Made by a program: the position numbers and the translations under genes. Positions 16,854-25,626 of a DNA stretch of 64,000 nt are shown in pieces. The notes under the pieces are model-generated. The model searched no databases. It saw nothing but the letters and a program-made list of their open reading frames with translations, and was not told where the DNA came from. How positions within the stretch are numbered: the stretch's first letter is position 1; each line of letters starts with the position of its first letter. The DNA comes from Bradyrhizobium sp. KBS0727 (GTDB lineage Bacteria > Pseudomonadota > Alphaproteobacteria > Rhizobiales > Xanthobacteraceae), in the NCBI RefSeq assembly GCF_005937885.2, contig NZ_CP042176.1, positions 3,281,501-3,345,500 on the forward strand, given 5' to 3'.

Positions 16854-18497
16854 ATGAGCCAGGCATCATTCGCGACCCACGAGGTCTTCAACCAGTCGCC
16901 GCCGTTCGAAAACGTCGACCTGTTTAGGGTGGACCGGCCGCTCGTGGACGCCGTGGCCGCCAATGGCGGCGCGTCGGCGCTAGCCGAACTGTCCGATTTC
17001 GGCCGTCATTGGGGTTCGGCCGCGATGGCCGAGCGGGGCCGCGTCGCCAACGAGAACACGCCGAAACTTCGGACCTTCGATGCCAGAGGTAATCGTCGCG
17101 ACGAGGTCGAGTTTCATCCGGCCTATCACGAGCTGATGGCGCATTCGGCGCACGCCGGCGTGCATAATTCGACCTGGAACGCGGAGGGCCAGCCCGCCGG
17201 TGGTGCGTTGGAAGTCATCCGCGCCGCCAGGTTCTACATGGCCGCCCAGGTCGAGACCGGGCACCTCTGTCCGATCACGATGACGCGCGCCTCGGTCGCG
17301 GCACTGGCGGAGCAGCCGGATCTGCTGGCCAGGGTGATGCCGGTATTGGGAACGCGCGCCTACGATCCTTCTTTTGCGCCGTGGTGGACCAAGCGCGGCA
17401 TGACGCTCGGCATGGGCATGACCGAGAAGCAGGGCGGCACCGACGTTCGCTCCAACATGACCCGGGCGGAGCGCGACGGCAGCGCCTATCGCATCACCGG
17501 GCATAAATGGTTCATGTCGGCGCCGATGTGCGACGCCTTTCTGGTGCTGGCGCAGGCCGACGATGGACTGAGCTGTTTCCTGATGCCGCGCTTTGCCCCT
17601 GACGGGTCGATCAACGCGATCCGGTTCCAGCGGCTGAAGGACAAGCTCGGCAACCGCTCCAACGCCTCCTCCGAAGTCGAATTCACCGGCGCCTATGCCG
17701 AACGTGTCGGCGCCGAGGGCAAGGGAATTCGCACCATCATCCAGATGGTGCAGCTGACGCGGCAGGATTGCGCGATTGCCTCCGCCGGCCTGATGCGGTC
17801 GGGACTGGCGCATGCGCTGCATCACGCGCGCCATCGCAGCGTGTTCCAGAAGCATCTGGCCGATCAGCCGCTGATGCAGGCGGTGCTGTCGGACATGGCG
17901 CTGCACGTCGAGGCCTCGATTGCGCTGGTGATGCGGCTGTGCCGTGCGTTCGACCGCGCGCCCGCCGACGCCGGGGAGGCCGCCTATATGCGGCTGCTGA
18001 CGCCGGCGATCAAATACTGGGTCTGCAAGAGCGCGCCGGGCTTTCTCTACGAGGCGATGGAGTGCCTCGGCGGCAACGGCTATGTCGAGGAGGGCATTCT
18101 GGCGCGGCATTACCGGGAGTCCCCGGTCAACGCGATCTGGGAAGGCTCGGGCAATGTGATGTGCCTCGATGTGCTCCGCGCGCTGTCGCGCGAGGCCGAC
18201 GCGGCGCTCGCCGTGTTGCGCGACCTCGCCGGGCAAACGCAGGGCCTGTCCGGTGCGGCCGAGGCGGCAGCCTTCATCGGCAAGACGTTCGGCCGCGCCG
18301 ACAGCGAACGCGTCGCGCGGCTCGCCGTCGAGAAGTTGGCGCTGCTTGCCGCCTGCGCCGCGCTCAACGCGGTGTCGCCCCGGCATGCGGAATTGTTTGC
18401 CATGACGCGCCTTGCCGGGAATCACGCCAGCATGTACGGCGCCGTCGACCTTCCAGCCGGCGATGTCAGCGCGTTGCTGGAACGGGCGTTGCCATGA
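16854..18497 (+). CDS. aidB: AidB-like acyl-CoA dehydrogenase
   Basis: This is a flavoprotein of the AidB branch of the acyl-CoA dehydrogenases, 547 residues from the ATG at 16854, close to the 541 of E. coli AidB. It shares long stretches characteristic of AidB: HTHEVFNQ-like N-terminus, ARFYMAAQVETGHLCPITMT, GMGMTEKQGGTDVRSN, RLKDKLGNRSNASSEVEF, and NAIWEGSGNVMCLDVLR. E. coli AidB binds FAD and DNA and is induced by alkylation damage, with weak isovaleryl-CoA dehydrogenase activity. No Ada box was sought. The downstream CPBP protease gene follows within 35 bp. Confidence 0.92.
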   Translation: MSQASFATHEVFNQSPPFENVDLFRVDRPLVDAVAANGGASALAELSDFGRHWGSAAMAERGRVANENTPKLRTFDARGNRRDEVEFHPAYHELMAHSAHAGVHNSTWNAEGQPAGGALEVIRAARFYMAAQVETGHLCPITMTRASVAALAEQPDLLARVMPVLGTRAYDPSFAPWWTKRGMTLGMGMTEKQGGTDVRSNMTRAERDGSAYRITGHKWFMSAPMCDAFLVLAQADDGLSCFLMPRFAPDGSINAIRFQRLKDKLGNRSNASSEVEFTGAYAERVGAEGKGIRTIIQMVQLTRQDCAIASAGLMRSGLAHALHHARHRSVFQKHLADQPLMQAVLSDMALHVEASIALVMRLCRAFDRAPADAGEAAYMRLLTPAIKYWVCKSAPGFLYEAMECLGGNGYVEEGILARHYRESPVNAIWEGSGNVMCLDVLRALSREADAALAVLRDLAGQTQGLSGAAEAAAFIGKTFGRADSERVARLAVEKLALLAACAALNAVSPRHAELFAMTRLAGNHASMYGAVDLPAGDVSALLERALP

Positions 18498-18531
18498 CGC
18501 CACCGACCGAACACACAACGGAAGTCATTTG

Positions 18532-19302
18532 ATGGATTCCCTCAATCCCGAAAGTCCGCCGCCGATCGTTGCGCTCGCACGGGCACCGCGCATCTGGAAA
18601 TTCTGGGGCACGGCGCTGTGGGGCCTGTTCATCTTTGCCGGGATGTTCGTCGGCCAGGTCGCTGTGATCGTGTACTTCTGGGCGCGCCAAGGTGGCGCGA
18701 TGGATGTTGCGTCCGCGATCCAGGTGGTCGGCGGCGGACTGACGATCTCGCTGTCGGTCATCATGGGATTGCCGGCGGTCATGATCGCCGCCTGGATCGC
18801 GATCCGTCCGACGCGCACGCCGTTTGCCGACTACCTCGCGCTGCGCTGGACCACGTGGGGCAACCTCCTGCTCGGCGTCGTCGCGCTCGTCGTTCTCGTC
18901 GGCGGCTGGGATATGGTGTCGCGCGCGCTCGGCCGCGAGGTGACGCCGGGCTTCATGGGCGACGTGCTCAAATCGGCCCAGGCCGACGGCGCGCTGTGGC
19001 TATTGGCGATCGCGTTCTGCATCGCCGCCCCGATGTCGGAAGAGATCTTTGCGCGCGGCTTTCTCTACCGCGGCTGGGCGGAATCGCGGCTCGGCGTTCC
19101 CGGCGCCATCGTGCTGTCCTCGCTGGCCTGGACCTCGCTGCATCTGCAGTACGACTGGTTCTTTTTCGGCGAGGTGTTCTGCATCGGCCTGCTGCTCGGC
19201 TACCTCCGCTACCGCAGCGGCTCGACCTGGCTGACCATCGTCATTCACGGCCTCAACAACTTTGCGGCGACCGTGCAGACGTTCTGGCTGGCGGGGAATT
19301 AG
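18532..19302 (+). CDS. CPBP-family intramembrane glutamic endopeptidase
   Basis: This is a membrane protein of 256 residues with about six to seven hydrophobic segments. CPBP (Abi/CAAX protease) motifs are present: EEIFARGFLYRGW (EExxxR), the SLHLQYDWFF region with the second-motif His, and HGLNN near the C-terminus. The family includes eukaryotic Rce1 and many bacterial proteins linked to bacteriocin maturation or immunity; no such partner is adjacent. The ATG at 18532 is preferred because the longer frame overlaps the upstream gene by 86 bp. It is probably cotranscribed with aidB. Confidence 0.88.
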   Translation: MDSLNPESPPPIVALARAPRIWKFWGTALWGLFIFAGMFVGQVAVIVYFWARQGGAMDVASAIQVVGGGLTISLSVIMGLPAVMIAAWIAIRPTRTPFADYLALRWTTWGNLLLGVVALVVLVGGWDMVSRALGREVTPGFMGDVLKSAQADGALWLLAIAFCIAAPMSEEIFARGFLYRGWAESRLGVPGAIVLSSLAWTSLHLQYDWFFFGEVFCIGLLLGYLRYRSGSTWLTIVIHGLNNFAATVQTFWLAGN

Positions 19303-19362
19303 AGCGTGGGTCGGGCTTGCTGGCGCCTGATGGTGTCGCAAATGACCCAAAGCACCCTCCAG

Positions 19363-19764
19363 CTAGGTGGCGAGCTTCGTGTCGAAGTCTTCTAGAGTTT
19401 TGGCTATTTCCGCGCGGGTTAGCCTCATGCTCGTCGACCCAAAATCACCTGCAAACTTGATGTTCACTTGATCCGGAACCCGTGGCACAACTCGACAATC
19501 CGCTGTGCAAATGATTTCGCCAGCTTCCACTTGCCGGATGTCTTTGTGACTATGCGCTGTCCGAATGGCTTCAAATATCTCTCTTGCCTGAGCGGGCGAT
19601 ACTCCGGCGCTCAGCCCCGTATCAGCTAGACCGGCAAACAGTTTCACCTTGGTGGGCGAAATCTGAAAGTAAATGGCACCGTTTCCAAATTTTATCCTTC
19701 GAGAATTATCAATCAAGAAGAACGTTTGGATGAACCTCCTCACGAACTGCCAAATAGTGGTCAT
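19363..19764 (-). CDS. Hypothetical protein
   Basis: The gene encodes 133 residues, with base composition noticeably less G+C-rich than its neighbours. The N-terminus MTTIWQFVRRFIQTFFLIDN is amphipathic/hydrophobic. The rest is a mixed alpha/beta soluble domain containing IYFQISPTKVKLFAGL and SMRLTRAEIAKTLEDFDTKL. I recognise no family. It lies alone between the CPBP gene and the AEC transporter, with no clear operon partner; composition suggests horizontal acquisition. Confidence 0.65.
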   Translation of the reverse strand: MTTIWQFVRRFIQTFFLIDNSRRIKFGNGAIYFQISPTKVKLFAGLADTGLSAGVSPAQAREIFEAIRTAHSHKDIRQVEAGEIICTADCRVVPRVPDQVNIKFAGDFGSTSMRLTRAEIAKTLEDFDTKLAT

Positions 19765-19904
19765 CGCTTTTCACTTAAAGTAAGATAAGTTTTCGATCTA
19801 CCAAAGGTAGCATGACTTACTAATGATTTGCTTCGAAGCCCAGCGGAAAATGGCCCGCGCCAATCAAACTCGCCCATGAGTACGCGCCTTGGTGTGCCCG
19901 GTAA

Positions 19905-20834
19905 CTAAAACCACGCCGCCAGCGCGATCGCGACCGGCATCGTGATCGCGGCCAGAATTGTCTGCAACGTGATGATCTGCGCCAGCAGCGGCGCGTCGCC
20001 GCCCATCTGGCGGGCCAGCACATAGGCGCTGGAGGAGGCCGGCACCGCCGAACAGGCGGTCACGATGGCGAGGTTGGAGCCGGAGAGCCCGAACCAGAGC
20101 GCCAATGCGACCCCCATGACCGGCATAAGCACCAGTTTCAGAAACACCGCGACCGAAGCGGCGAGGCTCGGGCGAAATAGGCCGTCGAGATGCAGGCCGG
20201 CGCCGGTGACCAGCAGGCCGATCGCGAGCGAAGAACGGCCGAGCGCGTCGGCGACCTCATGCCATAGTTTTGGCAGCGGGATGTGGGTGACGTTGAGGGC
20301 GAGCCCGATCACGCAGGCCCAGATCAGGGGATTGCGCACCACCGTCATCGCGATCGAGCCGGCGGAGCGCTTTCCGGGCGAAGCGTAATGCGCCAGCACC
20401 GCGACGCTGAACACATTGACCAGCGGAATGATGGCCACCATCGCCACCGAGGCCAGCGCCAGTCCGACATCGCCGAACAGATTGCCGGAGACGGCGAGCG
20501 CCACATAGGTCTGCCAGCGCGTGGCGCCCTGGAAGATCGAGGTGAAGGCCGGGCCGTCGACGGCGAAACGCGCGAGCAGGGGCCGCAGCGCCAGGCACAG
20601 CAGCGACATCAGCAGTGCGGACAGCAACAGCGCGCCGCCGACGCCGGCGACCGGCACCTTGCTCAGGTCGGCCTTCACCAGCGTCTGGACCAGGAGCACC
20701 GGAAACAACACGTAATAGGTCAGCCGTTCCAGCCCGTGCCACTGCGTCTCAAGCCGCATCAGGCTTCGCTTCAGGATGAAGCCGAGCACGATCAGCAAGA
20801 ACACCGGCAGCAGCGCCGCAATTACCACCGGCAT
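19905..20834 (-). CDS. AEC-family (auxin efflux carrier) transporter
   Basis: This is an inner-membrane permease of 309 residues with about ten hydrophobic segments in two five-helix halves, typical of the AEC family. Family features include VFLLIVLGFILKR at the start, the mid GLALNVTHIPLP region and C-terminal TACSAVPASSSAYVLARQMGGD, which is the conserved crossover region. Bacterial members usually export or import small carboxylates; the substrate here is unknown. The start is two bases after the ruvX stop, so it is probably cotranscribed with ruvX. Confidence 0.9.
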   Translation of the reverse strand: MPVVIAALLPVFLLIVLGFILKRSLMRLETQWHGLERLTYYVLFPVLLVQTLVKADLSKVPVAGVGGALLLSALLMSLLCLALRPLLARFAVDGPAFTSIFQGATRWQTYVALAVSGNLFGDVGLALASVAMVAIIPLVNVFSVAVLAHYASPGKRSAGSIAMTVVRNPLIWACVIGLALNVTHIPLPKLWHEVADALGRSSLAIGLLVTGAGLHLDGLFRPSLAASVAVFLKLVLMPVMGVALALWFGLSGSNLAIVTACSAVPASSSAYVLARQMGGDAPLLAQIITLQTILAAITMPVAIALAAWF

Positions 20835-20836
20835 CG

Positions 20837-21319
20837 TCAGCGATCCCCGCGCAAGGTGGCCAGCCGGTCCAGCGCGCCCTGCAGGATGAAGATCGCGGCG
20901 TGCTCGTCGATCACCTCGGCGCGGCGGGCGCGGCTCATGTCCATGCCGATCAGTTCGCGCTCGACCGCGACGGTGGAGAGCCGCTCATCCCACAAAGCCA
21001 GCGCTAGCTCAGTGAGTTTGGAAAAATTCCGCGCAAAGGCGCGGGTCGATTGCGCGCGCGGCCCTTCGCTGCCGTCCATGTTGATGGGCAGGCCGAGCAC
21101 GAAGCCGACCACGTTGCGTTCAGCCGCGATAGCCAGTAACCGCGCCGCATCGGCCTTGAAGGCCTTGCGCTGGATGGTCTCGACGCCGGTGGCGAGCCTG
21201 CGGTCGGGATTGGACACGGCAACGCCGATGGTCTTGGTGCCGAGATCGAGGCCGACGAGGGCGCCGCGCTCGGGCCAGTGCGTTGCGGCTTCGATCAGGG
21301 GTAGGATGAGGGCAGGCAT
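20837..21319 (-). CDS. ruvX: Holliday junction resolvase-like RuvX (YqgF)
   Basis: This is an RNase H-fold nuclease of 160 residues from the ATG at 21319, involved in 16S rRNA 5'-end maturation and/or recombination. Diagnostic motifs are GLDLGTKTIGVAVS with the first catalytic Asp, FVLGLPINMDGSEGPRA, DERLSTVAVERELI and IDEHAAIFILQGALD with the last acidic residues. The N-terminal extension of about 20 residues before the first strand is longer than in E. coli. The next gene (AEC transporter) starts two bases downstream. Confidence 0.93.
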   Translation of the reverse strand: MPALILPLIEAATHWPERGALVGLDLGTKTIGVAVSNPDRRLATGVETIQRKAFKADAARLLAIAAERNVVGFVLGLPINMDGSEGPRAQSTRAFARNFSKLTELALALWDERLSTVAVERELIGMDMSRARRAEVIDEHAAIFILQGALDRLATLRGDR

Positions 21320-21361
21320 GGGCCCGCTTACCACGCGGCGCGGAAGGCGGGAAAGAGTGCA

Positions 21362-21577
21362 ATGGATGCGCTGACACTATTTGGATTGTTCGCGGTCACG
21401 GCGATGCTGGTAACCTACGCGCTGGAGGACCGCAGCCGCTGGTTCATCCTCGGCTTTGCGGTTTCCTGCGCGCTCGGCTCGATTTACGGATTCCTCCAGG
21501 GCGCCTGGCCGTTCGGGCTAGTCGAGGCGATCTGGGCTGGTGTCGCGCTGCGGCGCTGGGTCGTCAGGCGGCGATGA
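21362..21577 (+). CDS. Small membrane protein, 71 residues
   Basis: The peptide is almost entirely hydrophobic with two or three membrane helices (LFGLFAVTAMLVTYALE, WFILGFAVSCALGSIYGFL, LVEAIWAGVALRRW) and a basic RRR C-terminus. It is divergent from ruvX and its end overlaps the convergent LysR gene by 14 bp. It resembles uncharacterised rhizobial inner-membrane proteins. The function is unknown. Confidence 0.65.
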   Translation: MDALTLFGLFAVTAMLVTYALEDRSRWFILGFAVSCALGSIYGFLQGAWPFGLVEAIWAGVALRRWVVRRR

Positions 21578-22445
21578 CGGCGCCGTTGTTTTCCAGGCAG
21601 GCGACAAATCCCTGCAGCGCGCTGTACTGGTGGGCGGCGCGGCGCGTGATGAAGAGGGTCTCGACCCGCGATTGAACCGGGCTCAGCGTGTGGACGGTGA
21701 CGGTTTCGTTTCGCCCGACCACGGCGCGCGGCAGCATGGTGACGCCCATGTCGGCGGCGACGCAACCGATCATGCCGTCGAGCGTGCCGAGCTCGAAGCG
21801 CGCGGCCGACGGCCAGCCGAATTCCGTAAACACCTGCTCGAGCCGCTGCCGGTAGGTGCAGCCGGTGCGGAACACCAGTGCGGTGGGGCCGGATTCCGGC
21901 GTGCCGGCGCGCAGCGCCTTGAGGTTTTGCCAGCGGCGCGCGGAAACCAGCACCAGTTCTTCCCGGAACGCTATCCGACTGTCGAGTTCGGCATGCTCGA
22001 TCGGACCGGCGACAAAGGCGCCGTCGAGGCTGCCGTCGAGCACGCCGGCAACGAGGTCCGCGGTCGTCGACGTCCGCAGGCTGAGCCGTACCGCCGGGAA
22101 GCGGCGATGGAATTCGGCCAGAAGTGACGGCAGGCGCACGGCCGCCGTCGTCTCCATCGAGCCGATCGAGAGCGGTCCCTTCGGCTCGCCGTCATCGCGC
22201 GCGGCCAGCATCGCTTCGCGCGAGAGTGCGGCCATGCGCTGGGCATAGGGCAGCAGGCGGCGACCGGCGCCGGTCAGTGTCATGCCGCGGCTGTGCCGCT
22301 CGAACAAAGCGGTGCCGATCTCGGCCTCTAGCGCCTTCACCCGTTGGGTGACGTTGGATTGCACGGTGTTGAGTTCGTCGGCGGCGCGGGTGATGCCGCC
22401 GAGCCGGGCCACGACGGAAAAGGTCAGGAGATCGCTCAGTTCCAT
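21564..22445 (-). CDS. LysR-family transcriptional regulator
   Basis: The protein has 293 residues with a standard N-terminal LysR helix-turn-helix (FSVVARLGGITRAADELNTVQSNVTQRVK at roughly 9-37, quoted as separate pieces of the classic pattern) and a PBP-like effector domain. It is divergent from two nitronate monooxygenase genes; a perfect LysR-type inverted repeat lies in the 114-bp gap. It probably activates those genes in response to a nitroalkane or related compound, which is inference from context. Confidence 0.92.
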   Translation of the reverse strand: MELSDLLTFSVVARLGGITRAADELNTVQSNVTQRVKALEAEIGTALFERHSRGMTLTGAGRRLLPYAQRMAALSREAMLAARDDGEPKGPLSIGSMETTAAVRLPSLLAEFHRRFPAVRLSLRTSTTADLVAGVLDGSLDGAFVAGPIEHAELDSRIAFREELVLVSARRWQNLKALRAGTPESGPTALVFRTGCTYRQRLEQVFTEFGWPSAARFELGTLDGMIGCVAADMGVTMLPRAVVGRNETVTVHTLSPVQSRVETLFITRRAAHQYSALQGFVACLENNGAVIAA

Positions 22446-22476
22446 GGCGAATTTCGTTTCATTTTAGAGATGGTTA

Positions 22477-22505
22477 CATTCTCTAGTATTCATTTTTAGA
22501 GAATG
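22477..22505. promoter_or_regulatory. LysR-type box
   Basis: A perfect 9-bp inverted repeat, CATTCTCTA then 11 bp then TAGAGAATG, fits the LysR T-N11-A architecture. A further TAGAGA half-site lies at 22465-22470, nearer the lysR start. It sits in the divergent gap, 55 bp before the monooxygenase ATG. Confidence 0.75.
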
Positions 22506-22559
22506 ATAGTTCGGCCTAGATTGTCTGTCCAGATTGCCGGGGCACGGAGCGGGATCGAC

Positions 22560-23543
22560 ATGACGATATCAACGCCGTTGACCCTTCGTTTGGGTATCCG
22601 GCATCCGATCCTGTCGGCGCCGATGGACGGGATCGCGGGCGCGCGCCTGACTGCGGCGGTGAGCACCGCCGGCGGCTTCGGCATTCTCGGCGGCGGCTAT
22701 GGCGAACGGGCGTGGCTGGAGCAGGAGACCGCCAAGCTCGCCGGCGTGTCCGCGCCGTTCGGCATCGGCTTCATCACCTGGAGCCTCGCCAAGCAACCTG
22801 ACCTGCTGGACATTGCCTTGAAGGCGCGCCCACGCGCGATCATGCTGTCGTTCGGCGATCCCAAACCGTTTGCGCTGCGCATCAAGTCCTCGGGTGCGCT
22901 GCTGATCTGCCAGGTCCAGGACGAGGCGATGGCGCGGCAGGCGCTGGAGGCGGGTGCCGACATTCTCATCGCGCAGGGAACCGAGGCCGGCGGCCACGGC
23001 GCGTCGCGCACCACCATCGACATTGTGCCGGCGATTGTCGATCTGGCGGCCGGCCGGGTGCCGGTGGTGGCCGCGGGTGGCATCGGCGACGGCCGCGGAT
23101 TGGCGGCGATGATGATGCTCGGCGCTTCCGGCGTGCTGCTCGGTACGCGCTTTTACGCCAGTCAGGAGTGCGACGGCGCCGAAGAGGCCAAGAAACGCAT
23201 CTGCGCCGCCAGCAGCGGCAGCAGCTTCAGGGGCATCATCTTCGACCTGTCGCGCAACAATGTCTGGCCGGCACCGTTTAACGGCCGCTGCCTGGTCAAC
23301 GACCATGCGCGGCGCTGGATCGGACGCGAGGTCGAACTGATGCAAAACGTCAGCGCGGTGGCGGCCGAATATGCCGCGGCGAAGGCGGCCGGCAACTTCG
23401 ATATTGCCGCCGTCATCGCCGGCGAAGCCGTCGGGCTGATCCATGACATTCCACCGGCGGCCGAAATCGTTGACAGGATCGTCACCGAGGCCGACCAGAT
23501 CCTGAGCGGAAGGCGCAACTCTTCCGCCGCGTCGAGAGCATAG
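22560..23543 (+). CDS. Nitronate monooxygenase-type flavoenzyme
   Basis: This is an FMN enzyme of the nitronate monooxygenase (2-nitropropane dioxygenase) family, 327 residues from the ATG at 22560. The TIM-barrel pattern is PILSAPMDGIAG at the N-terminus, GTEAGGHG with the likely catalytic His, and the phosphate-binding VVAAGGIGDGRGLAAMMMLGASGVLLGTRF. The family oxidises alkyl nitronates. A paralogue follows 36 bp downstream, so the two probably form one LysR-controlled transcript. Annotated substrates in this family are often unreliable. Confidence 0.88.
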   Translation: MTISTPLTLRLGIRHPILSAPMDGIAGARLTAAVSTAGGFGILGGGYGERAWLEQETAKLAGVSAPFGIGFITWSLAKQPDLLDIALKARPRAIMLSFGDPKPFALRIKSSGALLICQVQDEAMARQALEAGADILIAQGTEAGGHGASRTTIDIVPAIVDLAAGRVPVVAAGGIGDGRGLAAMMMLGASGVLLGTRFYASQECDGAEEAKKRICAASSGSSFRGIIFDLSRNNVWPAPFNGRCLVNDHARRWIGREVELMQNVSAVAAEYAAAKAAGNFDIAAVIAGEAVGLIHDIPPAAEIVDRIVTEADQILSGRRNSSAASRA

Positions 23544-23579
23544 ACCGCGTCAACCCCGTCCATCCAAGCGAGCAGAACC

Positions 23580-24656
23580 ATGTGGCCAGATCGCCGGATT
23601 ATCGACCTCTTCAAGACCGAATTTCCGATCGTGCTCGCGCCGATGGCGGGCATCATGGATGCGGATCTCGTGATCGCGGCGGCGCAGGGCGGCGCGCTGG
23701 GCTCGCTGCCCTGTGCGATGATTTCGGCCGAGAAGGCGCGCGAACAGGTCAACATCATCCGCCAGCGCGTCGCGGCGCCGGTCAACATGAACTTCTTCTG
23801 CCACACGCCCGTCAATTCCGACCCGGCGCGCGAGGCCGGATGGAAGGCGCGGCTGAAATCCTATTATCAGGAGCTGGGTCTCGATCCCGCAGCCCCCGTC
23901 AACGCCGCCAACCGCGCGCCGTTCGATGAGACGATGTGCGCGCTGGTGGAGGAACTGAAGCCGGAAGTGGTCAGCTTCCATTTCGGTCTGCCAGACGCGG
24001 CGATGGTGAAGCGCGTCAAGGCGGCCGGTTGCATCGTGATGTCGTCGGCGACGACGGTGAAGGAAGCGATCTGGCTGGAGGCGCACGGCGCCGACGTCAT
24101 CATCGCGCAGGGCGCCGAAGCCGGCGGCCATCGCGGCATGTTCCTGACCGACAATATCGCCGAGCAGCCGGGGACGTTCGCACTGGTGCCGCAGGTGGTC
24201 GACGCGGTGAAGGTGCCGGTCATCGCGGCCGGCGGCATCGCCGACGGGCGCGGTATCGCGGCGGCGTTTGCGCTCGGTGCATCGGGCGTGCAGATCGGCA
24301 CCGCCTATCTGCGCTGTCCGGAATCCAGGGTGAGTGCGCCCGCGCGCGTGGCGCTGGCCCAGGCGTGGGATGACTCCACCGTCATCACCAATGTCATGAC
24401 CGGACGGCCCGCCCGCGGTGTCCCCAACCGCGTCATGCGCGAAGTCGGCCCGATTTCGCCGGATGCGCCGGCGTTTCCGCACGCGGCAACCGCGCTCGGA
24501 CCGTTGAAGGCGGCCGCGGAAAAGCTCGGCAAGGTCGATTTCACCAATCTGTGGGCCGGCCAGGCGGTGCGAATGGGCCGCGACATGCCGGCGGCCGAAC
24601 TGACGCGCGCGCTCGCGGGCAGCGCTTTGGCGCGGCTGAGCGCGCTCGGCGGTTAG
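23580..24656 (+). CDS. Second nitronate monooxygenase-type flavoenzyme
   Basis: The protein has 358 residues and is closer in pattern to class I nitronate monooxygenases: PIVLAPMAGIMDADL at the start, VNMNFFCHTP, VVSFHFGLPD, GAEAGGHRG with the catalytic-type His, AAGGIADGRGIAAAFALGASGVQIGT, and SRVSAPARVAL. It is the second gene of the LysR-linked pair. Its last roughly 30 bp reappear at 27353-27382 beyond an insert, marking it as the left boundary of acquired DNA. Confidence 0.9.
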   Translation: MWPDRRIIDLFKTEFPIVLAPMAGIMDADLVIAAAQGGALGSLPCAMISAEKAREQVNIIRQRVAAPVNMNFFCHTPVNSDPAREAGWKARLKSYYQELGLDPAAPVNAANRAPFDETMCALVEELKPEVVSFHFGLPDAAMVKRVKAAGCIVMSSATTVKEAIWLEAHGADVIIAQGAEAGGHRGMFLTDNIAEQPGTFALVPQVVDAVKVPVIAAGGIADGRGIAAAFALGASGVQIGTAYLRCPESRVSAPARVALAQAWDDSTVITNVMTGRPARGVPNRVMREVGPISPDAPAFPHAATALGPLKAAAEKLGKVDFTNLWAGQAVRMGRDMPAAELTRALAGSALARLSALGG

Positions 24657-24817
24657 GGCGTGAATTCATAGGCGCGTAGCGGGTCCGAGGTGGGTCGGAT
24701 TGCAGACGTGCCTAGCTGTCGGGCCGAGGTCTCGGTTTGGCCCACGACGGACATTGAGAAGACATTCGCAGGTGACACGCCGGAAACGAGCCAACTTTTA
24801 ATTGCAGTTCTCGAAGC

Positions 24818-25024
24818 TTAAGAATGACTTCCTTCCGCGTGACTATCCCACTCCTGCGAGGACCCTAAACCTATACCCCTACCAGCCGCGCCGTCGGGGT
24901 GGCCGGCCTCGCAATTCTCTTCGGGAACTACAGGGGTACCGGGCCAAAGCAGGAGCTGCTTCCGCATCTCAGCGAGGCGCGCACGGCAAAATTCGCGGTA
25001 AAGCACGTCAAATATAATGGGCAT
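24818..25024 (-). CDS. Small hypothetical protein, 68 residues
   Basis: From the ATG at 25024 the peptide starts MPIIFDVLYREFCRARLAEM and becomes Gly/Glu/Ser-rich and probably disordered. The N-terminal pattern resembles short rhizobial proteins often found near DUF1127 genes, but I cannot name a family. It lies in the insert between the monooxygenase and the CadC-like regulator. Support is limited to composition and the N-terminal pattern. Confidence 0.4.
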   Translation of the reverse strand: MPIIFDVLYREFCRARLAEMRKQLLLWPGTPVVPEENCEAGHPDGAAGRGIGLGSSQEWDSHAEGSHS

Positions 25025-25233
25025 GATCGAACTCCATGCTTGATCATCGCCGTGAGCACCCCTTCTACGGCATCTGTAGGCGTACAGGCTGTGAACTAGA
25101 TCACGCGGTCGCCAAAAGGTCTCGCGACGTTCGGCGAAGCCGCCCTTTGACCCAGTCGGCCTCTGCTGTGCGTCTAACCGTGTGCACTTCGGGCCATCCA
25201 CCGCTGCCAGATATCGGATGTTCATCCGGCGGA

Positions 25234-25464
25234 TCAGATGCCTCGCGGGTCGATACCTCGGTTCGAGGCGACATAGTCGATCTCGCCGCGCGTAGTACCG
25301 ATATCCATGAGCTCCCTGTCACTTAGGTCGTACAATGTGGCTCGTAACCTCTGGCGTTTGCGCCGTTCTTGAAACGCAACCCAATATCTCTTGAAAAAAC
25401 TGGAGACGCGCTGCGTCGATGCGGCGGTCTGTCCCAATCCTGTTGCCCCATAAGTCGTGCTCAT
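25234..25464 (-). CDS. DUF1127 (YjiS-like) small protein
   Basis: The protein has 76 residues, with the DUF1127 domain in the C-terminal half: WVAFQERRKRQRLRATLYDLSDRELMDIG, read as an Arg-rich helix followed by the LxDLSDRELxDIG signature, then EIDYVA. In other alphaproteobacteria DUF1127 proteins bind RNA or metabolites and affect sRNA maturation and phosphate or carbon metabolism; the role here is unknown. It is divergent from the CadC-like regulator gene. Confidence 0.85.
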   Translation of the reverse strand: MSTTYGATGLGQTAASTQRVSSFFKRYWVAFQERRKRQRLRATLYDLSDRELMDIGTTRGEIDYVASNRGIDPRGI

Positions 25465-25626
25465 CGCGGCATCTCCTGGGTGTTTGTTTCTACCCAGTGT
25501 GCCAAGACAGGGGCGGCCGCGCTTGACATTCGGCTTACATTTTCCTTATCGGCGGCTTATTCTTTGCGCCCTAAGCCATAGTAGTGTCCCGACGATTGAT
25601 CGGAGACCACCCGAGGGATTGGCAGC

